A model generated the notes under the pieces. The model ran no database searches, had not been told where the DNA came from, and saw only the letters and a list, made by a program, of their open reading frames with translations. This document shows, one piece after another, positions 8,603-16,454 of a DNA stretch of 64,000 nt. The DNA lies in assembly GCA_017470995.1 (NCBI GenBank), contig JAFUXI010000056.1, forward strand, positions 1-64,000. The letters are read 5' to 3'. The position numbers were made by a program, and so were the translations under genes. The DNA is from Spirochaetales bacterium (GTDB lineage: Bacteria; Spirochaetota; Spirochaetia; Sphaerochaetales; Sphaerochaetaceae). The first letter of the stretch is position 1. Each line of letters opens with the position of its first letter.

Positions 8603-10069
8603 TCAGCGCTTCCAGAATGAGCGGGAGAAGATTACGAGGACTGTGAAGATCTCAAGTCTTCCGAGAAGCATCTCGAATGAGCAGACCCACAATGACCAGA
8701 GGGGGAAGATGGAGAAGTTTCCGGCAGGCCCGACCTTTCCGAAACCGATTCCGATGTTTCCCAGGCTCAGAATCGATGCAGCCATGCAGGATTCGATGTC
8801 TATTCCCGTGAGAGTAAGAACCAATGTGCCCAGCATCCATGTGATCATGTAGATTGCACAGAATGCGGCAATAGACATGATGGTGTTGTCATGGACGATG
8901 TCATCGCCGAGTCTGATCTTCGAAACCGATGAAGGATGGATCCTGTTTCGTATGGTGTTTCCGGTAAGCTTGACCAGTGTTTCGATTCTAGTGACCTTCA
9001 TTCCGCCGCCGGCAGAACCCGCGCAGCCTCCGATGAACATCATCACTACCACAATCATGATCGAGAACGTCGGCCAGTTCAGATAGTTGGTGGTTGCAAA
9101 GCCCGTGGTTGTCAGGACAGATGCCACATGGAATGCAGCATATCTGAATGCAGTAAGGATGTTGGAGTATGTTCCTGTGAATGTCAGCTGCAATGCGGCA
9201 AGAAGGGAACCGACGAACCATATGAAGAAGAACCACCTGAGTTCGGAATCCTTAAGCGCACTTTTGATCTTACCGGTGAAGGCCTTGTAGTAGAGAGAAA
9301 AGTTTGCACCTGCAATCAGCATGAAGACTGTTACGACAACATCGACATAAGCGCTGTTGAAAGCACCGATGGATGCGCCCTTGACGCAGAAGCCTGCAGC
9401 CGCGATTGTGGAGAAAGTGACGGTGACCGCTTCATAGAGATCAAGACCACCGAAAAGCAGAAAGATGGTCTCAAGTACGGAGAAACCTACATAAATTCCC
9501 CACAAAGCCATTGCAGTGGTCTTCGTTTTAGGCGTGAGCTTGCCTTTGACCGGTCCTACTGATTCAGCTCCCATGAGGTGGAAGGTCCCGGCTCCAGTGG
9601 TGGCTCCGATGGCCGGAAGCAGGGCCACGAACAGAACGACGATTCCCATCCCGCCGAGCCAGTTCGTCATGCTTCTCCAGAACAGAATTCCCTTGAAACA
9701 ACCTTCGATATCGGTCAGGCAGGTTGCTCCGGTAGTCGTGAAGCCGCTCATGATCTCGAAGAAGGCCGCGCTGTAGGATTTGAAATCTCCAGAGAGTACC
9801 AGAGGAATTGCACCGAACGATGTTGCAATGATCCATGAGAAAGTGACGAAGAAGAATCCGTCGCGTTGCTTGAGGTTGGAGATTTCCACCTTTTTCAGAA
9901 GCAGAAGGGTTCCTCCGGAAATGAGGACCATGATTCCGATGGTAATGAGAAAGGATACTGCAGCCTTTGTCTCGCCGTAATGGTAGCTGACCAGAAGCGG
10001 AACAACCATGAGGATTGCTATGAATATCTGAATGAACGCCAGAAGCTTTATGTTCTTTTTCAGATTCAT
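8603..10069 (-). CDS. trkH: Trk potassium uptake channel subunit TrkH
   Basis: This 488-residue polytopic membrane protein has the four-fold pore-loop repeat of Trk/Ktr channels. The segments TTGATCL, IAAAGFCVKG, TTTGFATTN and LGNIGIGFGKVG each carry a filter glycine. It forms the membrane pore for potassium uptake, gated by the TrkA RCK subunit encoded immediately upstream. The start is one base after the trkA stop, so the two are co-transcribed. Confidence 0.93.
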   Translation of the reverse strand: MNLKKNIKLLAFIQIFIAILMVVPLLVSYHYGETKAAVSFLITIGIMVLISGGTLLLLKKVEISNLKQRDGFFFVTFSWIIATSFGAIPLVLSGDFKSYSAAFFEIMSGFTTTGATCLTDIEGCFKGILFWRSMTNWLGGMGIVVLFVALLPAIGATTGAGTFHLMGAESVGPVKGKLTPKTKTTAMALWGIYVGFSVLETIFLLFGGLDLYEAVTVTFSTIAAAGFCVKGASIGAFNSAYVDVVVTVFMLIAGANFSLYYKAFTGKIKSALKDSELRWFFFIWFVGSLLAALQLTFTGTYSNILTAFRYAAFHVASVLTTTGFATTNYLNWPTFSIMIVVVMMFIGGCAGSAGGGMKVTRIETLVKLTGNTIRNRIHPSSVSKIRLGDDIVHDNTIMSIAAFCAIYMITWMLGTLVLTLTGIDIESCMAASILSLGNIGIGFGKVGPAGNFSIFPLWSLWVCSFEMLLGRLEIFTVLVIFSRSFWKR

Positions 10070-10070
10070 A

Positions 10071-11450
10071 TCAGCCCTTCTTCTGTTTCAGTGTGGATCC
10101 GACATGGAGCAACTTCTGGATAAAGCTTGTGGATTTTCTCTCGATTACGGTAATGATGGCATCCCCGGCTTCAATTGCATAGAAACCTCCGGGTATCACC
10201 GTACTTCCGTCTTTCTTCGTTACGCCGGCTATGATTCCCTTGCCCCTCATGTCGATGTCTTTGAGGTACTTTCCTACCGTAGGATTGTCCTCTGTTATCG
10301 TAAACTCGAAGGCCTCGATCTGACCGTCGAACATGGAGTGCATGCTGGCAACGTTCTGTCCGTGGAGATATCTCATCAGGGAGTCGACGGTGACATCCTG
10401 AGTGGAGATGATGTTGTCGATTCCGAGGTGGCTAGCCATTCTCACATAGTTGGGATTGTGGCTCACCAGGGCAAGACTGTTCTTTATTCCGAAGTGCTTG
10501 GCGTAGCTTGCAGTGATGATGTTCAGCTCATCGTTGTATGTAAGGCACAGAAGCAGATCGTAGTTGCGCAGGTTCTCCTCTTCAAAGACGTTCTCGTTCG
10601 TGATGTCGGCATTAAGCACCAGGACTCCGGGATACATTGTTGCCATCTTCTCGCAGACATCGGCTTTCTTGTCTATCAGTGCGATGTCCTTGTGCTGGTA
10701 TTTCGGAATAGCCCTTAGGAGAAAGTCTGCAACCTGTGTGGCACCCACGATTACAATGCGCTTTGCCTTCATGGACCTGCGGCCGACGGAGGAGAGCAGT
10801 TTCTCCACGCTGTCTTCATGGGCAACCATACTGAGCGTGTCGCCGGTTCTGACTATCGTGTTTCCGCTGGGGACCAGGGCCTCTCCGTTTCTGTTCAGGG
10901 CTGCAATGATGAAGTTCGCGTTGATGTCATGTCTGAGCTGGATGACCGCCTTGTCGGCGTAGGGTGAGTTTTCCTCTACGTAGACGTTGTAAAGCACCAG
11001 AGATGAGTTCTCGAATGAAATGATATCGCTGTAGATTCCGCGCTCGACGTCTTCATAGATGTATTGGGCGACCTCCTGGGTCGGGTTCACTATGTGTGTG
11101 ATTCCCATCAGAGAGGTTCCGATTCCGCTGTAGCCCGTGTAGGACAGATTTCTGATTGAAGCAATCGTGAGCGGGATGTGGAATTCAGAAGAGGCTATTC
11201 CGCTGGAGACGAGGTTCGTCTCGTCGCTTCCTGTGAGTGCAATGAAAGCGTCTGCATCATCTATGCCTGCATCGCTGAGATCCTCAAGGTTCGTACCGCT
11301 GCCTGTGAATCCCAGACAGTCGACCTTGCTCATTGCATCGTTAATATCGTCAGCGTCCTCATCAATGATGATGACATCCTTGTTCTCTTCGACAAGGTGG
11401 CGAGCCAGCCTTATGCCTCTGCGTCCAGCACCTAGAATTGCTACCTTCAT
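10071..11450 (-). CDS. trkA: Trk potassium uptake regulatory subunit TrkA
   Basis: This 459-residue cytoplasmic protein has two RCK units. The first starts MKVAILGAGRRGIRLARHL, a nucleotide-binding Rossmann motif with D at IDED, followed by a TrkA_C-type region. The second begins near residue 225 (RIVIVGATQVADFLLRAI) and has its own C-terminal domain (GKYLKDIDMRGKGIIAGV). It binds NAD(H)/ATP and gates TrkH. The ATG at 11450 lies eight bases from a TACCAT -10 box with a TTGATT -35 box and has no Shine-Dalgarno, so the message may be leaderless. Confidence 0.93.
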   Translation of the reverse strand: MKVAILGAGRRGIRLARHLVEENKDVIIIDEDADDINDAMSKVDCLGFTGSGTNLEDLSDAGIDDADAFIALTGSDETNLVSSGIASSEFHIPLTIASIRNLSYTGYSGIGTSLMGITHIVNPTQEVAQYIYEDVERGIYSDIISFENSSLVLYNVYVEENSPYADKAVIQLRHDINANFIIAALNRNGEALVPSGNTIVRTGDTLSMVAHEDSVEKLLSSVGRRSMKAKRIVIVGATQVADFLLRAIPKYQHKDIALIDKKADVCEKMATMYPGVLVLNADITNENVFEEENLRNYDLLLCLTYNDELNIITASYAKHFGIKNSLALVSHNPNYVRMASHLGIDNIISTQDVTVDSLMRYLHGQNVASMHSMFDGQIEAFEFTITEDNPTVGKYLKDIDMRGKGIIAGVTKKDGSTVIPGGFYAIEAGDAIITVIERKSTSFIQKLLHVGSTLKQKKG

Positions 11451-11458
11451 AGTTCAAT

Positions 11459-11487
11459 ATGGTATACAAAAGGTACTTTGAAATCAA
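11459..11487 (-). promoter_or_regulatory. Promoter of trkA, predicted leaderless
   Basis: Minus-strand TTGATT (11482-11487), 17-base spacer and TACCAT (11459-11464) end eight bases before the trkA ATG. Transcription would start at or within a base or two of the start codon. It diverges from the frdC gene. Confidence 0.5.
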
Positions 11488-11578
11488 CTCTACTAAGAGA
11501 TATGTTATATCTGTTACACATACTGTATTGCTCCGTCAAGATTAAGTGTGTAGGATTGAAAACATCGTGAGGTGAATG

Positions 11579-12139
11579 ATGAAATTGAAAAAACTGAATG
11601 CAATTCTCTCGCTTGCGACATTGGCTTCTCTCCTGGTGCATCTGATCTACAGCGTCTATGCCTATCTCAGATTCTATTACAATCCGGTACTGACAAAGAC
11701 CTTCTCTCTGATTGTGATGGTTCTCACCTGTCTTCATGCAGTCTTGGGAATGGGAATCGTTTTTCTTTCAGGAGACGGCTCCAGGCTTTCCGATTATCCG
11801 AAACAGAATGTTCGGACCATCCTTCAGCGAGTGTCTGCTGCTTTGATTTTTCCTCTTCTTTTCCTACATACGAAAACATTTGATCTGCTTCGTGGTTTTG
11901 CCGAAAAAGGTGCCTGGTTTCCGTTCTATCTTATGATTTTTGTCGAGGTATGTTTCTTTGGAACTATCATTCTTCATGTGGCGGTTTCTATTACCCGTGC
12001 TTTCATAACCCTGGGATGGCTTCAGAGTGAGAAGACGATGAGAATTCTTGATAAGGTAATCCTGGTTATCTGTGCATTGGCATTTATTGTCAGTGCCGTA
12101 GCGATAATCAAAACCCAGCTGGCAATGTTTGCCGGTTGA
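11579..12139 (+). CDS. frdC: Fumarate reductase cytochrome b membrane subunit
   Basis: This ~186-residue protein has five predicted membrane helices and histidines suited to heme ligation (LLVHLIYS, TCLHAVLG, LFLHTKTF, IILHVAVS). Four such helix histidines are expected of a di-heme, B-type anchor of succinate:quinone oxidoreductase. It is directly followed by the flavoprotein and iron-sulfur genes, giving the C-A-B order of that class. It would link the catalytic subunits to the menaquinone pool. Two ATGs occur in tandem (11576 and 11579); I prefer the second because GAGGTG at 11569-11574 is better spaced for it. Confidence 0.8.
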   Translation: MKLKKLNAILSLATLASLLVHLIYSVYAYLRFYYNPVLTKTFSLIVMVLTCLHAVLGMGIVFLSGDGSRLSDYPKQNVRTILQRVSAALIFPLLFLHTKTFDLLRGFAEKGAWFPFYLMIFVEVCFFGTIILHVAVSITRAFITLGWLQSEKTMRILDKVILVICALAFIVSAVAIIKTQLAMFAG

Positions 12140-12150
12140 CGGAGGGAATC

Positions 12151-13785
12151 GTGGATAAAGTCGTGATAGTCGGAAGCGGAATCGCAGGGCTTTCCTGCGC
12201 AATTCGTTGCGCCGGAGCAGGGATGCATGTTGTCCTGGTTTCTCCGTTTCCTTCCGAGCGTTCCCAGTCCGTCATGGCAGCCGGCGGAATCAATGCCGTC
12301 ACATCGGATCATGAGAGCGGAGATTCGGTCTCTTCCCATATCGAGGATACGCTGAAGGGTGGATGTTATCTGGCCGGAAGGATGGCAGTCAGCGGGTTAT
12401 GCAGCCACGCGGAGGATATCATCAGATACCTGGAGGGAATAGGCACTGTCTTTTCTGTCGATGAAAAAGGAAGACCGATGAGACGTGCGTTCGGAGGACA
12501 GTCTTTCAAACGCACCTATTACTGTGGTTCAGGCACAGGGAAGATCATAGTATCCGCCTTGGTCATGGAAGCCCGCAGGCTTGAGGCCGCGGGGCTTATA
12601 ACGCGTATGCTTTGGCAACACTTCCACAGTGCATTGATACATGAAGGTGTTTGCCGCGGTGTTCTCCTGTTCGATGACAGGACAGGCAATCTTCATCCCA
12701 TCTATGCCGATGCCGTAGTTATGGCAACGGGAGGGCAGAATGCTCTCTTCGGGAAGACCACAGGGTCCACACAGTGCGATGGCTATGCCGCAGGCATGCT
12801 CTTTATGCAGGGTGCACAGCTGAAGAACCTCGAATTCATTCAATATCATCCTACCACTATTGAGACCCCTCAGAAGCGAATGCTGATTTCCGAAGCTGTC
12901 AGGGGCGAGGGCGGCAGGCTTTTCTATCAGGAGGACGGAAAGCGTGTCTATTTCATGGAGGATAAGTACGGGGAAAAAGGAAACCTGATGACACGTGATG
13001 TAATTTCGCGGGAGATGGAGTCAACAGGGCGTGATATCTTCCTGGACGTATCTTTCCTTGACAAGGCAACCATAGACAACCGTCTGGGGGAGGTCCGGGA
13101 TCTCTGCATGAAATATGCTCATCTGGACATCTGCCGTGATCCGATACCGGTTGCACCTTCAGTCCATTTCTTCATGGGAGGCCTTGCAGTGCATCTCAAC
13201 CATGAAACCAATCTCAGAAATCTGTTTGCCGTCGGCGAGTGTGCTTCGATGTATCATGGCGCAAACAGGTTGGGCGGTAATTCGCTTCTTGCGGCAATCT
13301 ACAGCGGGAATGTTGCGGCAGATGAGATATCAGGCAGGGCATCGGATGAAAACACCCATGATTTTACCCTCGAGATAGAGAAAAAGAAGGAAGCGTTGGC
13401 CAGGATGTTCGACTCACAGAGCCGATTCCCGTCCTTGTATATCAGGAATATGCTTTCAGATACGATGCGTAAGAATCTGGGAATAGTCCGTGAGGAAAGC
13501 AGCCTCAGGCACGGTATTGAGGAGCTTGAATATTATATTTCGATAGCAGATCAGATCAGGTATGACAGCAGCGTGAATCCCTATGACAACTACAGTCTGA
13601 CCGGGATTCTCGCACTTGCCCGTGCGACACTTGAATGTGCTCTGGAAAGAAAGGAAAGCAGGGGAAGCCACTACCGATCCGATTATCCTGAAACGGATTC
13701 AACGCAGTCATTTGCTTCTCTTGTTTCCTATGACGGAGGTAAATATACCGTTTGTCCTGACAAGGAGTGTTTCTATGAAAGTTAG
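12151..13785 (+). CDS. frdA: Fumarate reductase/succinate dehydrogenase flavoprotein subunit
   Basis: I start this at the GTG at 12151 because GGAGGG at 12141-12146 is correctly placed for it; an in-frame TTG at 12136 lies upstream of that site. The 544-residue product has the FAD motif VVIVGSGIAGLS, the substrate residues of QYHPT, ISEAVRGEGG, HFFMGGLAVH and GANRLGGNSLL, and a C-terminal helical domain. It reduces fumarate (or oxidises succinate). Oddly, the histidine that normally carries covalent FAD (RSH(S/T)) is a glutamine, RSQS with Q39, so the FAD should be non-covalent. It overlaps frdB by 11 bases. Confidence 0.88.
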   Translation: MDKVVIVGSGIAGLSCAIRCAGAGMHVVLVSPFPSERSQSVMAAGGINAVTSDHESGDSVSSHIEDTLKGGCYLAGRMAVSGLCSHAEDIIRYLEGIGTVFSVDEKGRPMRRAFGGQSFKRTYYCGSGTGKIIVSALVMEARRLEAAGLITRMLWQHFHSALIHEGVCRGVLLFDDRTGNLHPIYADAVVMATGGQNALFGKTTGSTQCDGYAAGMLFMQGAQLKNLEFIQYHPTTIETPQKRMLISEAVRGEGGRLFYQEDGKRVYFMEDKYGEKGNLMTRDVISREMESTGRDIFLDVSFLDKATIDNRLGEVRDLCMKYAHLDICRDPIPVAPSVHFFMGGLAVHLNHETNLRNLFAVGECASMYHGANRLGGNSLLAAIYSGNVAADEISGRASDENTHDFTLEIEKKKEALARMFDSQSRFPSLYIRNMLSDTMRKNLGIVREESSLRHGIEELEYYISIADQIRYDSSVNPYDNYSLTGILALARATLECALERKESRGSHYRSDYPETDSTQSFASLVSYDGGKYTVCPDKECFYES

Positions 13786-14473
13786 GATTCTGCGTCAAAA
13801 CTCTCCCGAAGACCAGCCTCATTGGGAAACCTTCGATTACAACGGACCGGAAGATGCCTCGGTGGCCGCTGTTCTCGATTACATAAACTATAATGATGAC
13901 ATTGAAACGGATGAAGGTAAAAAAACGTCCCGTATCATATGGGATTGTTCATGTTTGCAAGGTATCTGCGGAGCTTGTGCCATTGTTATCAATGGTAGAC
14001 CGGCCCTGGCATGTGAGACTTTCATTCGGGATCTGAAGGAAGATGTTCTGGTTCTACGCCCCCTTCGCAAGTTCCCTGTAATCCGCGACCTCATGGTGGA
14101 TCGCTCATCCATCCAGGAGAATCTCAAGAAGTCCGGAATGTTCATCGGTGAGTATTCGGGCTCCGACGAACGGGAACACGATCATCAGTATTCGGTCTCC
14201 AAATGCCTCAAATGCGGACTGTGCCTTGAGGTCTGTCCCAACTATATCAATGGTAAAACCTTTTTCGGCGCTGCCTTTGCAAATGACTGCTATGTCGTTG
14301 CTTCAAGAAACAGTGCCAAAAGCGATGAAATCAGAAAAACCTATGCCGAGCATTTCGGAAGCGGTTGTTCCAAGTCCCTTTCATGCATGGATGTCTGTCC
14401 GATGAAGATCCAGACGATTGCATCCATTGCAAAAATGAATCGGATGAAAAGCCGAAACAGGAAATCCGAATGA
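13775..14473 (+). CDS. frdB: Fumarate reductase iron-sulfur subunit
   Basis: This 232-residue protein carries the three expected clusters. A plant-type [2Fe-2S] site is CLQGICGAC with a further cysteine at ALAC; CLKCGLCLEVCP is the [4Fe-4S] site; later cysteines (NDCY, GCSKS, CMDVCP) supply the third cluster. It passes electrons between FrdA and the cytochrome b subunit. The ATG at 13775 follows AAGGAG and lies inside the end of frdA. Its stop overlaps the next start (ATGA). Upstream in-frame codons do not look like FrdB. Confidence 0.92.
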   Translation: MKVRILRQNSPEDQPHWETFDYNGPEDASVAAVLDYINYNDDIETDEGKKTSRIIWDCSCLQGICGACAIVINGRPALACETFIRDLKEDVLVLRPLRKFPVIRDLMVDRSSIQENLKKSGMFIGEYSGSDEREHDHQYSVSKCLKCGLCLEVCPNYINGKTFFGAAFANDCYVVASRNSAKSDEIRKTYAEHFGSGCSKSLSCMDVCPMKIQTIASIAKMNRMKSRNRKSE

Positions 14474-14982
14474 AGATAAGAAAAACCACTATTTCCGATA
14501 TCGATCCAATAATGGCTATCTATGAGCATGCCAGGGCTTTCATGGCCGAGCACGGCAATCCCACCCAGTGGGGGCCGAGAAAATGGCCGCCGAGGGAGCT
14601 GATTCTCCAGGACATCGAACAGAAGAAAAGCTACGTCTGCGAGAACGACGGCAGCATAGTCGGTACCTTCTTCTTTGATTTCGGAGTTGACATCGAGCCT
14701 ACCTACCGCACGATTGAGGACGGATCATGGTCAGCAGACAAACCTTACGGGATCATTCACAGGATTGCCTCCGCCGGGGCGATGAAAGGAATAGGGCAAT
14801 TCTGCATTGATTGGGCTCTCATACAGTGTCCGTATCTTCGTATCGATACCCATGCGGACAACATGGTGATGCAGGGGCTTTTGAAGAAGAACGGATTCAG
14901 ATATTGCGGAATCATTTATGTGGAAAACGGAACATCACCACGCAGAGCCTATGATAAAATGAAAAACGGAGGAACAAGATGA
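14470..14982 (+). CDS. GNAT family N-acetyltransferase
   Basis: This 170-residue protein begins MKIRKTTISDIDPIMAIYEHAR, the usual first strand and helix of a GNAT fold. It continues with GSIVGTFFFDFG and IHRIASAGAMKGIGQFCIDWA, where the acetyl-CoA-binding loop lies, and ends with GLLKKNGFRYCGIIYVENG. It probably acetylates a small molecule or protein; the substrate is unknown. It overlaps frdB by four bases and the nitroreductase stub by four, so it is transcribed with the fumarate reductase genes. Confidence 0.85.
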   Translation: MKIRKTTISDIDPIMAIYEHARAFMAEHGNPTQWGPRKWPPRELILQDIEQKKSYVCENDGSIVGTFFFDFGVDIEPTYRTIEDGSWSADKPYGIIHRIASAGAMKGIGQFCIDWALIQCPYLRIDTHADNMVMQGLLKKNGFRYCGIIYVENGTSPRRAYDKMKNGGTR

Positions 14983-15044
14983 ACAGCATTTTCCATCGCG
15001 TCAGCGTCAGAAGATATCAGGACAGACCAGTCGAGAAGGAGTAG
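14979..15044 (+). pseudogene. Truncated nitroreductase gene (N-terminal stub)
   Basis: A start codon overlapping the GNAT gene (ATGA) opens a 21-codon frame, MNSIFHRVSVRRYQDRPVEK plus one Glu, before TAG. The pattern of SVR.Y.D.PV..E is the hallmark N-terminus of FMN-dependent nitroreductases, normally ~170-200 residues. Past the TAG the same frame still reads ILAVLR, as the family would, and then runs into a copy of the tRNA-fMet 3' end. The gene was therefore cut by a rearrangement at the tRNA and also carries a stop. Confidence 0.75.
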
Positions 15045-15060
15045 ATACTTGCAGTCCTAC

Positions 15061-15076
15061 GCAGGGGTAGGACTCG
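15061..15076 (-). repeat. 16-bp copy of the tRNA-fMet 3' end (candidate att scar)
   Basis: GCAGGGGTAGGACTCG at 15061-15076 is identical to 15201-15216, which forms the T-arm and acceptor 3' side of the tRNA-fMet gene, in the same orientation and 140 bases away. Duplicated tRNA 3' ends are typical of site-specific integration. The copy sits exactly where the nitroreductase frame breaks. The space between holds the tRNA terminator and a GC-rich segment but no gene. Confidence 0.55.
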
Positions 15077-15163
15077 ACGTTCCGCTGCGCTTCACTACAC
15101 CGCCTTCGTCGCAAGGCAATGCGCCTGCCTTGCTCCTCGTACCTCGTCCAACCCCACAAATCA

Positions 15164-15193
15164 AAAAACGGAACCCTTTCGGATTCCGTTTTT
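15164..15193 (-). terminator. Terminator after tRNA-fMet
   Basis: AAAAACGGAA (15164-15173) pairs perfectly with TTCCGTTTTT (15184-15193) around a 10-base loop. Read on the minus strand it lies directly after the tRNA and ends in a U run. It can also act on the plus strand to end the frd transcript. Confidence 0.8.
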
Positions 15194-15198
15194 CGCTT

Positions 15199-15271
15199 TA
15201 GCAGGGGTAGGACTCGGACCTACGGCCTCCAGGTTATGAGCCTGGCGAGCTGCCAACTGCTCCACCCTGCG
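15199..15271 (-). tRNA. Initiator tRNA-Met (CAT)
   Basis: The minus strand folds into a standard cloverleaf with anticodon CAT (plus-strand 15236-15238). Initiator features are present: C1 opposite U72 leaves the acceptor end unpaired, and the D-stem has A11-U24. The anticodon stem is CCAGG/CCTGG, so the usual three G-C pairs are reduced to two plus A29-U41. CCA is not encoded. A promoter TTGACA-N17-TACATT lies at 15286-15314. Confidence 0.9.
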
Positions 15272-15285
15272 TCGAATGCTCAATC

Positions 15286-15314
15286 AATGTAAAGATTTTT
15301 AACTAAAGTGTCAA
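15286..15314 (-). promoter_or_regulatory. Promoter of tRNA-fMet
   Basis: Minus-strand TTGACA (15309-15314), 17-base spacer and TACATT (15286-15291) sit 15 bases before the tRNA 5' end. Confidence 0.75.
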
Positions 15315-15341
15315 CCTCAAGTTTCAAAAAAGTAGAATGTA

Positions 15342-16256
15342 TCAGAAAAGGGTAGGCTGGATGTCGTCACCGGTCTTCTTTCCGAAGGTGCGGGAGATCT
15401 GTAGGGAACGTTTCACCTTGGTTCCTGCCGTATGCGGCGGATTGACTATTACCGCATCCTTGAAGCGGCGCGGCCAGAGGAAGGTCCTGTTGTCATAGGT
15501 TTCCTTGAGGATGAAGATCTTCTTTCCCTGCTTCTCGCTGTACTGGGCCTGCTTAACACCGCCGCCACCGTCACGCGATTCTATGACAAAGCTTCCGAGA
15601 GCGATCTGGCTCATCAGCAGGTTGCGCTGCATGAAGAAGTATCTCTGCACTTCACGGCTGGGAGCGAATTGGGAAATGACCAGACCATGCTCTGCCACAA
15701 GGGCCTGAAGTTTCTCATGTTTGGGAGGGTAAGATTCACAAACGGAGGTACCGATTACTCCGATAGTTTTAAAATCTTTAGCTAATGCCTCGATATGGGC
15801 AACTCCATCGATTCCCATTGCCAGACCGCTGACGATGGTGAATCCGCTTTCTCCCAGCGAATCCACGACCTCTCTGGTCAGGGCCATGCCTCTGTCAGAA
15901 GGGCTCCTGGTTCCTACAACGCAGATGCCCTTTGCCTTCAGAAGTGAACTGTCTCCGAGAAGGTAGAGGAATGGGGTGTCCGTGACCTCGGTAGGCCAGA
16001 GCGGATGGGTTGGATCTATTATGATTGTCTTTTCCGGAAGTTTCTCGAAAGCACTCCTGCATTTGGAATATGCGTCGTTGACTGCGGAGCTGTCGACACC
16101 GAGGACCGAAGCATAGGCCTTCACGTTGTAGGGCAGTTCCTCCCTGGCATCGCACTCGTTGCCTATCTGGAGAAAAACACTCTGGCAATAGTTGTCCGCT
16201 TTCTGGAGGATGCGGACTACGGTCTCATAGTTCAGCGCTTTCTGGTAGTTGTCCAT
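15342..16256 (-). CDS. DprA/Smf-like Rossmann protein, divergent
   Basis: This 304-residue protein has a helical N-terminal region (~1-75) and a DprA-type Rossmann core: VVGTRSPSDRG, VSGLAMGIDGVAHIEAL, GVIGTSVCESYPP and QRYFFMQRNLLMSQIALGSFVIE. DprA binds single-stranded DNA and loads RecA. The segment normally reading SGSL(I/M)TA is here ESRDGGGGVKQAQYSEKQGK, so this is not a standard competence DprA. Family members with this change often sit in accessory or defence contexts, but none is visible here. The start at 16256 has no Shine-Dalgarno and lies seven bases from a TACAAT -10 box. Confidence 0.75.
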   Translation of the reverse strand: MDNYQKALNYETVVRILQKADNYCQSVFLQIGNECDAREELPYNVKAYASVLGVDSSAVNDAYSKCRSAFEKLPEKTIIIDPTHPLWPTEVTDTPFLYLLGDSSLLKAKGICVVGTRSPSDRGMALTREVVDSLGESGFTIVSGLAMGIDGVAHIEALAKDFKTIGVIGTSVCESYPPKHEKLQALVAEHGLVISQFAPSREVQRYFFMQRNLLMSQIALGSFVIESRDGGGGVKQAQYSEKQGKKIFILKETYDNRTFLWPRRFKDAVIVNPPHTAGTKVKRSLQISRTFGKKTGDDIQPTLF

Positions 16257-16263
16257 ACTCAGG

Positions 16264-16269
16264 ATTGTA
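16264..16269 (-). promoter_or_regulatory. -10 box of dprA-like gene, predicted leaderless
   Basis: TACAAT on the minus strand ends seven bases before the ATG at 16256. The -35 position (TGGTGC, 16287-16292) is weak. It is back to back with the tRNA-Phe promoter. Confidence 0.4.
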
Positions 16270-16293
16270 CCTTATTTTTTACAAATGCACCAC

Positions 16294-16322
16294 TTGACAG
16301 TTATGAATCTTTGGGTTATACA
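16294..16322 (+). promoter_or_regulatory. Promoter of tRNA-Phe
   Basis: TTGACA (16294-16299), 17-base spacer and TATACA (16317-16322) end 11 bases before the tRNA. Confidence 0.8.
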
Positions 16323-16333
16323 TACTTCTGCAC

Positions 16334-16406
16334 GCCGTTTTAGCTCAGTAGGTAGAGCAATGGACTGAAAATCCATGTGTCCCTGGTTCAATTCCTGGAG
16401 ACGGCA
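16334..16406 (+). tRNA. tRNA-Phe (GAA)
   Basis: A 73-base cloverleaf begins GCCGTTTTAGCTC. The anticodon loop is CTGAAAA with anticodon GAA. The acceptor stem pairs GCCGTTT with AGACGGC (one G-U) and the discriminator is A. The T-stem CCTGG/CCTGG has a U51-U63 mismatch. CCA is not encoded. Confidence 0.92.
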
Positions 16407-16412
16407 GACAAG

Positions 16413-16440
16413 GGCAGCTAGAAATAGCTGCCTTTCGTTT
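16413..16440 (+). terminator. Terminator after tRNA-Phe
   Basis: GGCAGCTA (16413-16420) pairs with TAGCTGCC (16425-16432), followed by TTTCGTTTT. Genes downstream on this strand are reached by readthrough or another promoter. Confidence 0.8.
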
Positions 16441-16454
16441 TATGGGGTTAAAAC

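Noticed and set aside
8936-9562. Long plus-strand frame opposite trkH
   Set aside because: It is a shadow of the TrkH coding strand, low in complexity and cysteine-rich without a family pattern.
12136-12150. TTG start for frdA
   Set aside because: The GGAGGG ribosome site lies downstream of this TTG and is spaced for the GTG at 12151.
13616-13774. Upstream extension of the frdB frame
   Set aside because: It overlaps frdA coding sequence; AAGGAG and the FrdB-like sequence both place the start at 13775.
15061-15160. Second tRNA or tRNA pseudogene beside tRNA-fMet
   Set aside because: Only the 16-base T-arm/acceptor piece matches; no D-arm or anticodon arm can be formed.
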